64,000 bases of DNA from Galbibacter pacificus (GCF_029603165.1 NZ_JAQSVC010000004.1:124001-188000), one strand, 5' to 3'; positions 1 through 9,355 are shown, numbered from the stretch's first letter. Notes: generated from the letters alone by a model not told the origin. Made by a program: numbers and translations.

Positions 1-1
1 G

Positions 2-724
2 GCAGAATTTTGGATGATCGAACCCGAAGTAGCTTTTCTGGACCTCGACGGAAACATGGACCTTGCCGAAGACTTTATAAAATATGTGGTGGGGTACGCT
101 CTGGATAATTGCAAAGACGACCTTGAGTTTTTAGAACAAAGATTGTTGCAGGAAGAAAAAACAAAGCCACAAGCCGAAAGAAGCGAAATGAAACTTACGG
201 ACAAGCTTCGCTTTGTTTTAGAAAACAATTTTAAACGGGTAAGTTACACCGAGGCCATTGAAATATTAAAGAACTCAAAACCCAATAAAAAGAAAAAATT
301 CAGTTACACAATTAAAGAATGGGGCGCCGACCTACAAAGTGAACACGAACGCTATTTGGTAGAAAAACACTTTAAAGCCCCAGTGATATTGTTTGACTAT
401 CCTGCCAAAATCAAAGCTTTCTACATGCGCCTTAACGATGACGGAAAAACCGTAAGGGCCATGGATATACTTTTCCCGGGAATTGGGGAAATTGTTGGCG
501 GGGCACAAAGAGAAGAACGTTACGACGTGCTCAAGGAAAAAATAAAGGCAATGGGCATAGACGAAAAAGAGCTTTGGTGGTACCTTGATTTAAGAAAATT
601 CGGGACTGCAACTCACAGTGGTTTTGGTCTAGGATTTGAACGTTTGGTGCTCTTTACAACCGGAATGACAAACATTCGGGACGTAATTCCATTCCCGAGA
701 ACACCCCAAAATGCCGAATTTTAG
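2..724 (+). CDS. asnS: Asparagine--tRNA ligase, C-terminal part (5' end outside window)
   Basis: Class II aminoacyl-tRNA synthetase that charges tRNA-Asn in the cytoplasm. Only about the last 240 residues are present; the reading frame is open to the left edge (codons from base 2 give AEFWMIEPE, a class II motif-2 neighbourhood typical of AsnRS). The C-terminal part carries [10 protein letters not shown] and the motif-3 stretch [21 protein letters not shown], with the arginine that contacts ATP. The end ...PRTPQNAEF is typical of AsnRS. A hairpin terminator follows directly, so it is probably not cotranscribed with rpoN. Confidence 0.97.
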   Translation, partial: AEFWMIEPEVAFLDLDGNMDLAEDFIKYVVGYALDNCKDDLEFLEQRLLQEEKTKPQAERSEMKLTDKLRFVLENNFKRVSYTEAIEILKNSKPNKKKKFSYTIKEWGADLQSEHERYLVEKHFKAPVILFDYPAKIKAFYMRLNDDGKTVRAMDILFPGIGEIVGGAQREERYDVLKEKIKAMGIDEKELWWYLDLRKFGTATHSGFGLGFERLVLFTTGMTNIRDVIPFPRTPQNAEF

Positions 725-747
725 AATATATTAACACTATATAGTAA

Positions 748-790
748 TAAAACTAGCTCATGAACACCTATTCATAAGGCTAGTTTTTTT
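748..790 (+). terminator. Rho-independent terminator after asnS
   Basis: The arms AAAACTAGC (749-757) and GCTAGTTTT (779-787) are complementary, the inner TGAA/TTCA can extend the stem, and a run of T follows. It lies 25 bases after the asnS stop and before rpoN. Confidence 0.85.
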
Positions 791-817
791 ATTTTTATAT
801 AAAGGTTACAAGAGCAT

Positions 818-2275
818 ATGCTTAAACAGCAATTACAATTTAAATTATCACAAAAGTTATCGCCGCAACAGATTCAGTTAATGAAATTGATTCAGTTGCC
901 AACACAGGCATTTGAGCAACGCTTAAAACAAGAGCTTGAAGAAAACCCTGCGCTCGAAAGCGGAAAGGAAGAAAGTGACTTTAACAATGATGACATTGAT
1001 AATTCGATGGAAGAAGATTACGACAGTGATTCTATTAATGCTGAAGATATTAATGTTGATGAATACTTAAGTGATGACGAAATTCCTGAATACCGTTTAC
1101 AATCCAATAATTACAGCAGCGATGATGAAGAGAAAACCGTGCCCTATGCAGCAGGCACATCTTTTCATCAATACCTACTGAACCAGTTAAATACATTCAG
1201 GTTAAACGACAACGAACGGGATATTGCAGAATTTTTAGTGGGAAGCGTAGACGAAAGCGGCTACATCCGCAGGGATATTTCGGATATTGTAGACGACCTT
1301 GCCTTTACCCAAAATGTTTTTACAGACGAAAGCCAAGTAGAAAAAGTACTTGAGCTTGTCCAGCAGCTCGACCCATCCGGGGTTTGTGCCCGAAATTTGC
1401 AAGAATGCCTCCTTATTCAACTGCAAAGTAAAGACCCTACCCCAAGCATAGAACTTGCCATCGATATTTTGGACCGCTCTTTTGAACAGTTTACTAAAAA
1501 ACATTACACAAAACTGATCCAGAAGCACGGAATTACCGAAGAAGAATTAAGGGATGCCATCCATGAAATAGAACGCCTGAACCCAAAACCGGGCGGTTCC
1601 TATTCAGGGAACAACCGGATCGTAGAGCATGTTGTTCCTGATTTCACCATAAAAATTACAGATGGCGAACTGGAACTGTCCCTAAACGGACGAAATGCCC
1701 CGGATTTACATGTGTCCAGGGAGTACAACAATATGCTAAAGGGCTATAAGGACAGTAAAAACAAGTCCAAATCGCAAAAAGATGCCGTTATGTTTATTAA
1801 ACAAAAACTGGATGCCGCCAAATGGTTTATAGAAGCCATAAAACAACGTCAGGAAACATTGTTTGTAACCATGAACTGCATAATGCATTATCAGGAAGAA
1901 TATTTTTTAACCGGTGACGAACGTAAGTTGAAACCAATGATATTAAAAGATATTGCCGATACTATTGGCATGGACGTATCTACCGTATCCAGGGTTGCCA
2001 ACAGCAAATATGTTGATACCCCGTATGGCACAAAACTGATAAAAGAATTTTTTTCGGAGTCCATGAAGAACGAAGAAGGAGAAGACGTATCTACCCGCGA
2101 GATAAAGAAAATCCTGGAAACCGTAATAACCAAAGAAGAAAAAAGAAAACCCCTAACCGACGATAAGCTTGCCTCCATTTTAAAAGAAAAAGGATACCCT
2201 ATTGCCCGAAGAACTGTAGCAAAGTATAGAGAGCAATTAAACATCCCGGTAGCACGTCTAAGAAAAGAAATTTAA
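818..2275 (+). CDS. rpoN: RNA polymerase sigma-54 factor
   Basis: Sigma-54 directs core RNA polymerase to -24/-12 promoters opened by AAA+ activators. The 485-residue length is normal. The N-terminus has the glutamine/leucine-rich activator-interacting region (QLQFKLSQKLSPQQIQLMKLIQLP), followed by an acidic linker (about 50-110), the core-binding region, and near the C-terminus an HTH and the RpoN box ARRTVAKYRE (about residues 462-471). The next gene begins within its stop codon, indicating translational coupling. No enhancer-binding activator lies in the window. Confidence 0.98.
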   Translation: MLKQQLQFKLSQKLSPQQIQLMKLIQLPTQAFEQRLKQELEENPALESGKEESDFNNDDIDNSMEEDYDSDSINAEDINVDEYLSDDEIPEYRLQSNNYSSDDEEKTVPYAAGTSFHQYLLNQLNTFRLNDNERDIAEFLVGSVDESGYIRRDISDIVDDLAFTQNVFTDESQVEKVLELVQQLDPSGVCARNLQECLLIQLQSKDPTPSIELAIDILDRSFEQFTKKHYTKLIQKHGITEEELRDAIHEIERLNPKPGGSYSGNNRIVEHVVPDFTIKITDGELELSLNGRNAPDLHVSREYNNMLKGYKDSKNKSKSQKDAVMFIKQKLDAAKWFIEAIKQRQETLFVTMNCIMHYQEEYFLTGDERKLKPMILKDIADTIGMDVSTVSRVANSKYVDTPYGTKLIKEFFSESMKNEEGEDVSTREIKKILETVITKEEKRKPLTDDKLASILKEKGYPIARRTVAKYREQLNIPVARLRKEI

Positions 2276-2880
2276 TGCGTGTATTTTCAAAATTAATCAG
2301 TTATATCTTTAACCCTGTCTTTATCCCATTGGCGGGAACGTTTTTGTATTTTTTACTTTCCCCAAAGTACAATTCTCCAGAAGCAAAAAAACTGATCCTT
2401 TTGGCAATTTTTATCATTACGGTTATTATCCCCTTTATATTTTTCTTACTGCTAAAAAACCTGGGCTGGGTAACCAATAGTAAAATGACGAATCCCAAGG
2501 AACGCAAAATTCCATTGTATATTTGTATTATCCTTATTTATATTACCTTAATAAAAATAACCCCGGCTTCTTATTCCACCGAACTGTATTACTATTTTGT
2601 TGGTATTCTTGGCGCCCTTATAAGCTGCCTAATAATGGTTTATTTTAATTTTAAGGCCAGTATGCACATGATGGGGATTAGCGGCTTGACGACTTTTGTA
2701 TTGGGACTCTCCTTTCATTACGAGATTAATATAACCTTTGGCCTTGCCTTGTTAATTCTTAGTATTGGAAGTGTTGCCACTGCCAGGCTTTATTTAAAGT
2801 CGCATAACCCCAGTGAAGTAATAGCAGGAGTTTTTATAGGTACACTGCCCCAATTTATATTATTTAACTATTGGCTATAA
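2275..2880 (+). CDS. PAP2-like integral membrane protein
   Basis: A 201-residue protein with about six hydrophobic segments. The start codon overlaps the rpoN stop by one base (TAATG), so the two are probably one operon. The C-terminal SHNPSEVIAGVFIG resembles the last motif of PAP2 phosphatases, and NPKERKIPL resembles a weak first motif, but a complete PAP2 active site is not visible. Function is therefore uncertain: either a divergent lipid-phosphate phosphatase or a non-catalytic relative. It converges on the next gene with a six-base overlap. Confidence 0.75.
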   Translation: MRVFSKLISYIFNPVFIPLAGTFLYFLLSPKYNSPEAKKLILLAIFIITVIIPFIFFLLLKNLGWVTNSKMTNPKERKIPLYICIILIYITLIKITPASYSTELYYYFVGILGALISCLIMVYFNFKASMHMMGISGLTTFVLGLSFHYEINITFGLALLILSIGSVATARLYLKSHNPSEVIAGVFIGTLPQFILFNYWL

Positions 2881-3573
2881 AATATAAAAAATAAGGCCCG
2901 CCTTAAGCGTTCTAGGTGCTATTGGCTCTCCATCTACCGTATAAACGTTATCTTCGAAAATACTGGTTAAATCGTATTGAGCATAAAAATTCCAAGTATT
3001 GTAGCCAAAACTTAGGTAAATCCCATATTGAAGGTCCCTGATATCCTTGTTTGAAAAAACAATACGTTCATCGCTCGTTACAAACTTAGAGCGCCCGGTA
3101 AACAAATAAGATAATTTAAACCCAGCATAAACCCGCCAAAATCGATAATCTTCGGCTTTTGAAGACCGCCAACGGAATTCTATAGGGAATTCGACAAAAT
3201 TCATGGAAAGTTTGTTCCTGTTGTAATCTATGGTGTCCGGAACTTCTTGATAAGCTATGGTTCCGTTTGCATTTTTTGTAGCCATTAAATCGCTGTAAAC
3301 AGCGTTAAAAGACAATCCGGCCCCAAGACCAAAGCCTATATTTCTGCGCTTGTTAATGGGAAAATCTTTTATAAATCCACCAATAATACCATAAGAGAAA
3401 CTATTTTGGCTGATATCGTGTGGCGCACTTACCAAAATATTATAATTGATGCCAAAATAAAATTGATCTTCAAAATATTTCTCATCGGCTTCAACCACGA
3501 CCAATGAATCTTGTTGAGCAGTTATAGAACTGCAAACAAGCATTAACAAAAAAAAGACATACCGTTTTAACAA
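2875..3573 (-). CDS. Outer-membrane beta-barrel protein (PorT/porin-like family)
   Basis: A 232-residue protein with an N-terminal signal peptide (LLKRYVFFLLMLVCSSITAQ) and alternating aromatic/hydrophobic strands typical of small outer-membrane barrels of Bacteroidota (FGINYNILVSAP, YGIYLSFGYNTWNFYAQYD), ending in a hydrophobic residue. The start codon is TTG (3571-3573); no in-frame ATG precedes it. Ligand and role are unknown. It could be called PorT family, but I see nothing linking it to type IX secretion. It is transcribed away from the exb cluster terminator. Confidence 0.8.
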   Translation of the reverse strand: MLKRYVFFLLMLVCSSITAQQDSLVVVEADEKYFEDQFYFGINYNILVSAPHDISQNSFSYGIIGGFIKDFPINKRRNIGFGLGAGLSFNAVYSDLMATKNANGTIAYQEVPDTIDYNRNKLSMNFVEFPIEFRWRSSKAEDYRFWRVYAGFKLSYLFTGRSKFVTSDERIVFSNKDIRDLQYGIYLSFGYNTWNFYAQYDLTSIFEDNVYTVDGEPIAPRTLKAGLIFYIL

Positions 3574-3654
3574 TTTTATATTTCTTTTAATGATTGGAAG
3601 ATAACAATGGATTAAAATTACTGAAATAAAACGTTATTTATTCATAGGATAAAT

Positions 3655-3687
3655 AAAAAACGCTTTCCATAAAAGAAAGCGTTTTTT
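3655..3687 (-). terminator. Terminator of the exb cluster
   Basis: Perfect stem CGCTTTC (3661-3667) / GAAAGCG (3675-3681), flanked by A6 on one side and T6 on the other, so it can work in both directions. It lies just after the last exbD gene. Confidence 0.88.
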
Positions 3688-3713
3688 AAATATAAGTTTA
3701 ACTGAAATGTATT

Positions 3714-4196
3714 TTATTTCAAGTTTTGAAAAGCATTACCATTTCTGGTTGTATAGTTAATTTTAAGTGCATTGACTTTTCTTAACTCTTGCTTTATATC
3801 AGACACGAGCCCCATATTGGTTTCGTTGTCGACTTTCAAGGCAGTGGTAAGTACATTTTGTAACTCCTCACGTTTTGAAGCCCTTTCTGCCAGTACATAG
3901 TTGGCTACCTCAGAAACATCTGCAAATTTATCGTTTAATTGAATTTTTGCAGCAGTTCCATATTTGTCTTGGTAACGCGGACTAGGTTTTCCGGCATAGA
4001 TGTAAATCACCCTATCTTTTTTATCAAGTTTTTGAACTTGATCGGCATAAGGCAATTCATTTTTAATCATTAGGGAACTATCTTTCATTGTGGTTACCGT
4101 CATGAAAAAGAACAATAACATGAAAACGATATCCGGCAATGACGCGGTTGATACCGCAGGTAAATCCCCTTTCTTTTTCTTTGTGAATTTTGCCAT
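3714..4196 (-). CDS. exbD: ExbD/TolR biopolymer transport protein (second copy)
   Basis: Subunit of the ExbB-ExbD proton channel that energises TonB at the inner membrane. The 160 residues comprise a short basic N-terminus, one membrane helix with the essential aspartate (LPDIVFMLLFFFM, residues about 21-33), and a periplasmic domain. It is the last gene of the exbB / unknown / exbD / exbD cluster, 21 bases after the other exbD, and a terminator follows. Two different ExbD proteins next to one ExbB is a common arrangement in flavobacteria. Confidence 0.92.
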   Translation of the reverse strand: MAKFTKKKKGDLPAVSTASLPDIVFMLLFFFMTVTTMKDSSLMIKNELPYADQVQKLDKKDRVIYIYAGKPSPRYQDKYGTAAKIQLNDKFADVSEVANYVLAERASKREELQNVLTTALKVDNETNMGLVSDIKQELRKVNALKINYTTRNGNAFQNLK

Positions 4197-4217
4197 AATA
4201 ACTTTTACTAAATTTAA

Positions 4218-4838
4218 TTAGTTATTTTTTGGTTCTGCCTCAGATAATTTTTGAGGGTACATCTCTTGTATACGCTCGATTTTAGGCTTCAAATCATCTT
4301 TTACATTATCTGGTGTTTTAGGGTCCAGATATGTATTGTTCATTTCTGTGAAGTCTCTATTAAACAATCGTTGCGCTTCTCTGTTTCTTAGTTCGTTATA
4401 TGCAGCTACCAATTCGTTCTGTACTGCTATATAAGTTCCATACTCTGTCAATCTATCGTTCTGCAAGGAAATAATAGCTTTATTTGGGTGATCGGAAGAT
4501 TCAGGATTTTTTGATCCTTGGCAATAATCGCAAGGTTCTCCTTTTTCTCCAGTACCGGCCCCGTTATCTAAAAACTCCTTAGCAGCCTCCCTAAGATTTT
4601 TAAGCTCCATTACTTCATCTTCTACAAGTAGTTGGTTGTTTTTATTAACAACAACCGTAAAGATGTTCTTTTGCTTAATAATTGGAGGGTTTTCAGGCGG
4701 CTCTATTGGTGGCAATTTACGGTCTAGCCCTGCATCTGTTTCTATGGTTGTTGTTACCAAGAAAAAGATCAGGAGTAGGAAAGCGATGTCTGCCATTGAA
4801 CCTGCATTAACCTCAGGTGGTGCTCCTCTTCTTGCCAT
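4218..4838 (-). CDS. exbD: ExbD/TolR biopolymer transport protein (first copy, with Cys-containing insert)
   Basis: Has the ExbD N-terminus with the membrane helix SMADIAFLLLIFFLV, whose aspartate carries the proton, then a proline-rich linker (PPIEPPENPP) and a periplasmic domain. At 206 residues it is longer than the neighbouring ExbD (160), partly because of a loop near residues 98-118 containing CDYC (CxxC) and a long charged tail (about 150-206). It follows the small membrane gene by 16 bases and precedes the second exbD by 21. The CxxC loop may be redox active or bind metal; this is inference. Confidence 0.92.
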   Translation of the reverse strand: MARRGAPPEVNAGSMADIAFLLLIFFLVTTTIETDAGLDRKLPPIEPPENPPIIKQKNIFTVVVNKNNQLLVEDEVMELKNLREAAKEFLDNGAGTGEKGEPCDYCQGSKNPESSDHPNKAIISLQNDRLTEYGTYIAVQNELVAAYNELRNREAQRLFNRDFTEMNNTYLDPKTPDNVKDDLKPKIERIQEMYPQKLSEAEPKNN

Positions 4839-4854
4839 ACTATATCTTTTTTAT

Positions 4855-5271
4855 TTATTGTTTCTTAAATCCGCCTATAATCATTGCAAGAATAGCCAAT
4901 ACCGTTAATATATAAAACGATATCAAACCAGCTCCAACGGTTTTCACGGTCCCTTCGGTTACTTGAATGCCCCTATCGGCCATTTTTTGAAGGTCGACGT
5001 CGGTTCCAGTGGCCAAAAAGTAACTTACAATCAATACCAAGGCAAATACTGCAATTGAAATTAAAGATTTCTTTAATTTATCAGTATCAGAAGCCAATCC
5101 TACAATTGAGAACAGTAATGTGATTACAGCTGCAATTATAGTAAGACCAATACCCAAGTTCAACATTACGTCAATATAACTTCCGTTATCATCTGACCGT
5201 GCTATTAGAACCCAAAGCACTAATCCGATAACGCCAAGTATTATTGCTATTATTTTAGCTATTTTATACAT
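4855..5271 (-). CDS. Small four-helix membrane protein of the exb cluster
   Basis: A 138-residue protein of unknown function with four predicted membrane helices (about residues 5-24, 36-60, 68-88 and 112-133) separated by short loops. It lies between exbB (28 bases upstream) and the first exbD (16 bases downstream) on the same strand, so it is very likely an accessory subunit or assembly factor of this ExbBD complex. I recognise no enzyme motif. Confidence 0.85.
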   Translation of the reverse strand: MYKIAKIIAIILGVIGLVLWVLIARSDDNGSYIDVMLNLGIGLTIIAAVITLLFSIVGLASDTDKLKKSLISIAVFALVLIVSYFLATGTDVDLQKMADRGIQVTEGTVKTVGAGLISFYILTVLAILAMIIGGFKKQ

Positions 5272-5299
5272 ATCTAATTAATTCTAAATTTAGTGCTTA

Positions 5300-6121
5300 T
5301 TATTTTTTGTGGTCTACCAACATATCTACCAAGATGATAGAAGCATCTTCCATGCTGTTTACAATACTATCGATTTTTGCGATAATATAGTTATAGAAAA
5401 TTTGAAGTATAATAGCCACGATAAGACCGAATACCGTTGTTAATAACGCTACCTGAATATCACCTGCAATCAATGAAGCGTCTAACCCTCCGGCAGCACT
5501 AATTTTTTCGAATGCCTGAATCATCCCGATTACCGTACCCATGAATCCTAACATTGGAGCAACCGCAATAAATAAAGACAACCAAGAAACGTTTTTCTCT
5601 AACTGACCCATTTGCACACCACCATAAGCTACAACAGCTTTTTCGGCAGCATCAACACCTTCGTCAACTCTGTCCAATCCTTGATAATAAATTGATGCAA
5701 TAGGACCTCTTGTATTTCTACAAACTTCTTTTGCAGCTTCTACTCCACCAGATGCTAAAGCATCTTCTACTTGTTGCGTAAGCTTTTTAGTGTTTGTGGT
5801 AGCCATATTCAAGAATATAATTCTTTCAATTGCTACTGCAAGTCCTAATATTAAACATAATAGTACAATACCCATAAAGCCAGCACCCCCTTGGATGAAT
5901 TTTTCCTTAAGGACTTGTTGAAAACCTTTTGAGCTTTCTTCGGCAGGCGCTGCTGCGTCTGCTTCTGCTTCGTCTTGTACAAATGCCGTAGCAGCATCAT
6001 CGATAGCAACAATTTCTGAAATCTGATCAGATACAGCAGGAGTTAATTCCTTAGCGTTGGCAGTTGTTGCATTAAAAGCCAATAATCCAGCAATCGCTAG
6101 AATAGAGAATAATCTTTTCAT
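5300..6121 (-). CDS. exbB: MotA/TolQ/ExbB proton channel protein
   Basis: Forms the pentameric inner-membrane channel that uses the proton gradient to drive TonB through ExbD. The 273 residues start with a signal-like segment (MKRLFSILAIAGLLAFNATTANA), an Ala/Glu-rich periplasmic stretch, then a first helix (GFMGIVLLCLILGLAVAIER) and the two conserved helices around SLFIAVAPMLGFMGTVIGMI and VALLTTVFGLIVAIILQI. It heads the cluster exbB - unknown - exbD - exbD. A near-consensus -7 element (TATCTTTA on the minus strand, near 6157-6165) lies upstream. Likely clients are the TonB-dependent receptors found elsewhere in this window. Confidence 0.95.
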   Translation of the reverse strand: MKRLFSILAIAGLLAFNATTANAKELTPAVSDQISEIVAIDDAATAFVQDEAEADAAAPAEESSKGFQQVLKEKFIQGGAGFMGIVLLCLILGLAVAIERIIFLNMATTNTKKLTQQVEDALASGGVEAAKEVCRNTRGPIASIYYQGLDRVDEGVDAAEKAVVAYGGVQMGQLEKNVSWLSLFIAVAPMLGFMGTVIGMIQAFEKISAAGGLDASLIAGDIQVALLTTVFGLIVAIILQIFYNYIIAKIDSIVNSMEDASIILVDMLVDHKK

Positions 6122-6197
6122 TTCTTCTAAACTTAAATTTGTTCGTTAATAGGGTTAAAGATAAAAAAAAAATGTTATTAAACATTAAAAACTACAG

Positions 6198-6285
6198 CAG
6201 AGAGGAAGGGATTCGAACCCTCGATACGCTTTTGACGTATACACACTTTCCAGGCGTGCGCCTTCGACCGCTCGGCCACCTCTCT
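6198..6285 (-). tRNA. tRNA-Ser (anticodon GGA)
   Basis: Reading the minus strand, a seven-base acceptor stem AGAGAGG/CCTCTCT closes the cloverleaf, with D-arm GGCCGAGCGG, anticodon GGA at 6251-6249, a long type II variable arm (tacgtc...gcgta) and TTCGAATCC T-arm. The discriminator base is G, as expected for serine. The CCA end is not encoded. Length is 88 nt. It decodes UCC/UCU. Confidence 0.97.
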
Positions 6286-6355
6286 GTATTTTCAATAGCT
6301 TTAGGACGCCAAATAACGAATTTTTTTTTAGTTGTTAAAATTTATGTAGTTAATT

Positions 6356-7384
6356 TTAGTCCATTTCACCTCTCAAAGACGTTTCATATATGGTTTTGAA
6401 CACTTTACGTTGAATTTTATTGCCAAGTAAATGCATTAATTTTGTTAGAGCGGCTTCTGTAGTTATGTCTTTTCCGCTAATTACACCTACTTTTTTTAGG
6501 TGAGAACTCGTTTCGTAACGCCCCATAATGACACTTCCGCCCGAACATTGTGTAACATTTATAATTATTTTTTCCGAATCTATTGCCCGTTTTATTAAAT
6601 TTTCAAACCATTTTTCGGTAGGGGCATTTCCAGCTCCATAAGTTTCCAATATAATGGCTTTTGTGCCTGGGTTCATCAAAAGGCATTGCAACACCTCTTC
6701 TGTAATTCCCGGGAACAATTTAATTAATGCGATATTGACATCCATTTTTTTATATGCCTTGAATTTTCGGCGTGTGGGCTTCAACAAATATTCATGGTTC
6801 ACTTTTAAATGTACGCCACTTTCTGCCAATGGAGGGTAATTTAGCGACGTAAATGCCTGAAAGTGCTCTGCGTTTATTTTGGTAGTTCTATTGGCACGAT
6901 ACAATTTATACTCAAAGTACAGGCCTACTTCTTGAATTACGGGTTTTCCGTTTTTTTTTAGTGCCGCTATTTCTATAGACGTAATTAAGTTTTCCTTTGC
7001 ATCGGTTCTTAAATGGCCTATGGGAAGTTGAGACCCCGTAAATATCACGGGCTTGGCAAGATTTTCGAGCATGAAGCTCAAGGCAGATGCCGTATAGCTC
7101 ATGGTATCGCTGCCATGCAGTACGACAAAGCCATCGTAGGCTTCGTAATTTTGTTCAATGATTTCTACAATCTGGACCCAAAAGGCCGGGTTCATGTTTG
7201 ATGAGTCCATGGGCTCTTCAAAAGAAATGGTATTGATGCTACAGTCTAATTGTGAAAGCTCCGGAATACGCTTCAGCAGTTCGTCAAAATTAAAGGCATG
7301 CAACGCGCCGGTTTCAAAATCCTTGACCATCCCAATGGTCCCCCCTGTATAAATAAGCAGTATGTTAGATTTGTTCTTCGTCAT
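6356..7384 (-). CDS. ansA: Type I L-asparaginase
   Basis: Hydrolyses L-asparagine to aspartate and ammonia. The 342 residues carry both active-site signatures: TGGTIG near residue 14 with the nucleophilic threonine, and HGSDTMSYTA (about 94-103) with the Thr-Asp pair. There is no signal peptide, so it is cytoplasmic (type I). Its start overlaps the end of the upstream acyltransferase gene by 20 bases, so the two are translationally coupled; tatD lies one gene further upstream. Confidence 0.95.
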   Translation of the reverse strand: MTKNKSNILLIYTGGTIGMVKDFETGALHAFNFDELLKRIPELSQLDCSINTISFEEPMDSSNMNPAFWVQIVEIIEQNYEAYDGFVVLHGSDTMSYTASALSFMLENLAKPVIFTGSQLPIGHLRTDAKENLITSIEIAALKKNGKPVIQEVGLYFEYKLYRANRTTKINAEHFQAFTSLNYPPLAESGVHLKVNHEYLLKPTRRKFKAYKKMDVNIALIKLFPGITEEVLQCLLMNPGTKAIILETYGAGNAPTEKWFENLIKRAIDSEKIIINVTQCSGGSVIMGRYETSSHLKKVGVISGKDITTEAALTKLMHLLGNKIQRKVFKTIYETSLRGEMD

Positions 7385-8504
7385 AATTTAAGCAATTGGT
7401 AACCGGCGTGGCATACATTTTTAAAAAATTATGCAACGCCACTTTGTTGTTTGCCTCTACACGCCGTTTGATACGCCGCTCGAATTGCCGTTTTTCTTTA
7501 ATTGTATATTTCTTTTTAAATGCCTGGGTGTTGTGCAGCATATCATACGCCAAGTAATTGGAAGGCCACAGTTTATAATTTTTATGAATTGCTTTATCCA
7601 GTAATTCTGCCAGCATTTGGAGCTGCCCATTGGCCTGTTCTCCACTGTTTTTTATGATATCCAATTCGTTTGAAATAACTTTTCCTGCCGAAACATGAAT
7701 TCTTTTCTTTTTTCCGGTAGCTCCTTTTAATATGCTGTTAAAATCCTCGTTGCTCGATTTTACATATTCAATATCATGGTGTTTTGCCATTAATTCTGGC
7801 ATTTTCAATACATCGGTAGGGTCGAATTCGTATGAAATGGAAACCGGGACTATTTTTAGCTTTTTAAAATAATCCATCTGTTCGGTTTCATCATTTGCCA
7901 AAGCCAGCATTTTTAACACCCCTTGTTGGGTTTTATCATTGCCGTCTTTTGTGCGCCCTTCCCTTTGCGCTATCCAAACGGAACGGTTTTCTTTCAGCAA
8001 TAATTTTTGTATGTATTCTGAAACCAACTTGGAGGTACCGAGCATTTCCCTTGGCGGAAGATTGCGCATAATTAAAAAACTCCTGTTAAGCTTGGACAAG
8101 GCCATTAAAAAGGGCTTTTTCACCAAATTATCCCCAATAGCCGATGCCGTCATGACCAAATTATGGTCGTACAAGGCCACATTCAACAAAGAAGTATCTA
8201 ATATAATGTCTCTATGATTGGAAATAAAAAGATAGGATTCATCTGTCTGAAGCTTCTCAAAACCGGAAGTTGTCAACCCCTCCGAGCTTTTGTCCAATAC
8301 CATCCTTACACTGTTGTAAATAATTTTGGTTTGAAAATCCCTGATTGAACGGCAACTTTTAACAATCGTTACAATTTCTTCCATGCTTTTTTGAGGAAAG
8401 GTAAATTGTAGCATTGCCATGATCATTGGGTGCTCCATATAATCAAGGAGCGCTTGGTTTACTTCCGAGTCGTGGTATGGCCGTATATGGTCTAGAGTTA
8501 TCAC
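7365..8504 (-). CDS. 1-acyl-sn-glycerol-3-phosphate acyltransferase family protein
   Basis: A PlsC-like acyltransferase acting on membrane lipids. The 379 residues contain the catalytic NHRDIILD (NHxxxxD, about residues 96-103), the later IAQREGRTKDG (the EGTR-like substrate motif), and PVSISYEFDP. It is longer than simple PlsC enzymes (about 240 residues) because of a C-terminal extension after about residue 250. The start is GTG at 8504; translation from there gives MITLDHIRPYHD. It lies between tatD and ansA on one strand and overlaps ansA by 20 bases. The precise acyl acceptor cannot be read from the sequence. Confidence 0.88.
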   Translation of the reverse strand: MITLDHIRPYHDSEVNQALLDYMEHPMIMAMLQFTFPQKSMEEIVTIVKSCRSIRDFQTKIIYNSVRMVLDKSSEGLTTSGFEKLQTDESYLFISNHRDIILDTSLLNVALYDHNLVMTASAIGDNLVKKPFLMALSKLNRSFLIMRNLPPREMLGTSKLVSEYIQKLLLKENRSVWIAQREGRTKDGNDKTQQGVLKMLALANDETEQMDYFKKLKIVPVSISYEFDPTDVLKMPELMAKHHDIEYVKSSNEDFNSILKGATGKKKRIHVSAGKVISNELDIIKNSGEQANGQLQMLAELLDKAIHKNYKLWPSNYLAYDMLHNTQAFKKKYTIKEKRQFERRIKRRVEANNKVALHNFLKMYATPVTNCLNYDEEQI

Positions 8505-8587
8505 GTATAATTAATGGTTAAATGGTAAAAACAACTTATCCTACATATAGTTCCAAAAATATTGGGGCTACATGCTTAAAAGCATGG

Positions 8588-9355
8588 TTACACCCCAAAC
8601 ACCTCTTTAGAGTTCTCTGTGGTGATTCTTCCAATATCATTTAATGGCAACCCATAGATAGCTGCTAATTTACCGGCTACTTCTGTTAGGTACAAACTTT
8701 CATTACGCTTGCCACGGTATGGGACTGGTGCCAAATAGGGGGCGTCGGTTTCTAAAACAATGTTCGAAATGTCTATTTGTTCTAAAAATTTATCTATTTT
8801 CCCATTTTTAAATGTTGCCACGCCTCCAATTCCCAGCTTCATATTATACGAAATTGCTTTTTTGGCCTGCTCCAATGTTCCGGTAAAGCAGTGAAAGATA
8901 CCAAAAAGACCTTCTCCTTTTTCGCTTTCCAGCACTTCAAAAACTTCATCAAAAGCATCACGGCAATGAATAACAATGGGCAGTCTGTATTTTTTTGCCA
9001 GTTTTATTTGATGCTTAAATGCCTGTTGCTGTTCCTTTAAATATGTTTTGTCCCAATAAAGGTCCACTCCTATTTCCCCGACCGCATAAAACTTTCTTTT
9101 GGCAAGCATTTCTTCCACATGGTTTAATTCTTCCTTAAAGTTATCCTTTACATGGGTTGGGTGCAAGCCCGTCATTAAAAAAACATTTTCGGGGTACTTA
9201 GCCTCCAGTTGCAACATGGCTTCGGTATAAGTAGAATCTATGGCAGGAACAAAGAACCGTTTCACTTGGGCTTCCATGGCCCTTTTTATCATTTCGTCCC
9301 GGTCTTCGTTAAAAGCTTCGCTATATAAATGTGTATGTGTGTCTGTTAAAATCAT
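8588..9355 (-). CDS. tatD: TatD family metal-dependent hydrolase (DNase)
   Basis: TIM-barrel metallohydrolase with 3'-5' exonuclease/DNase activity in known members. The 255 residues begin MILTDTHTHLY, giving the HxH metal ligands at residues 7 and 9; further ligands lie in VGEIGVDLYW (Glu), IVIHCRDAFDE (His), IFHCFTG (His) and LETDAPYLAP (Asp). The start is supported by a consensus -7 element (9360-9367) only four bases upstream, so the mRNA probably starts at the ATG. It heads a minus-strand operon with the acyltransferase and ansA. Confidence 0.95.
   Translation of the reverse strand: MILTDTHTHLYSEAFNEDRDEMIKRAMEAQVKRFFVPAIDSTYTEAMLQLEAKYPENVFLMTGLHPTHVKDNFKEELNHVEEMLAKRKFYAVGEIGVDLYWDKTYLKEQQQAFKHQIKLAKKYRLPIVIHCRDAFDEVFEVLESEKGEGLFGIFHCFTGTLEQAKKAISYNMKLGIGGVATFKNGKIDKFLEQIDISNIVLETDAPYLAPVPYRGKRNESLYLTEVAGKLAAIYGLPLNDIGRITTENSKEVFGV

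Noticed and set aside
1891-2244. 117-codon minus frame opposite rpoN
   Set aside because: Antisense shadow within the conserved rpoN coding region.
2875-3573. Assignment of the barrel protein as the type IX secretion component PorT
   Set aside because: Similarity is only at the general barrel level and the neighbours are not T9SS genes.
8571-8586. CATGCT-TAAA-AGCATG palindrome after tatD
   Set aside because: Short stem without a T-run on the needed side; could be a weak terminator or chance, so not listed.
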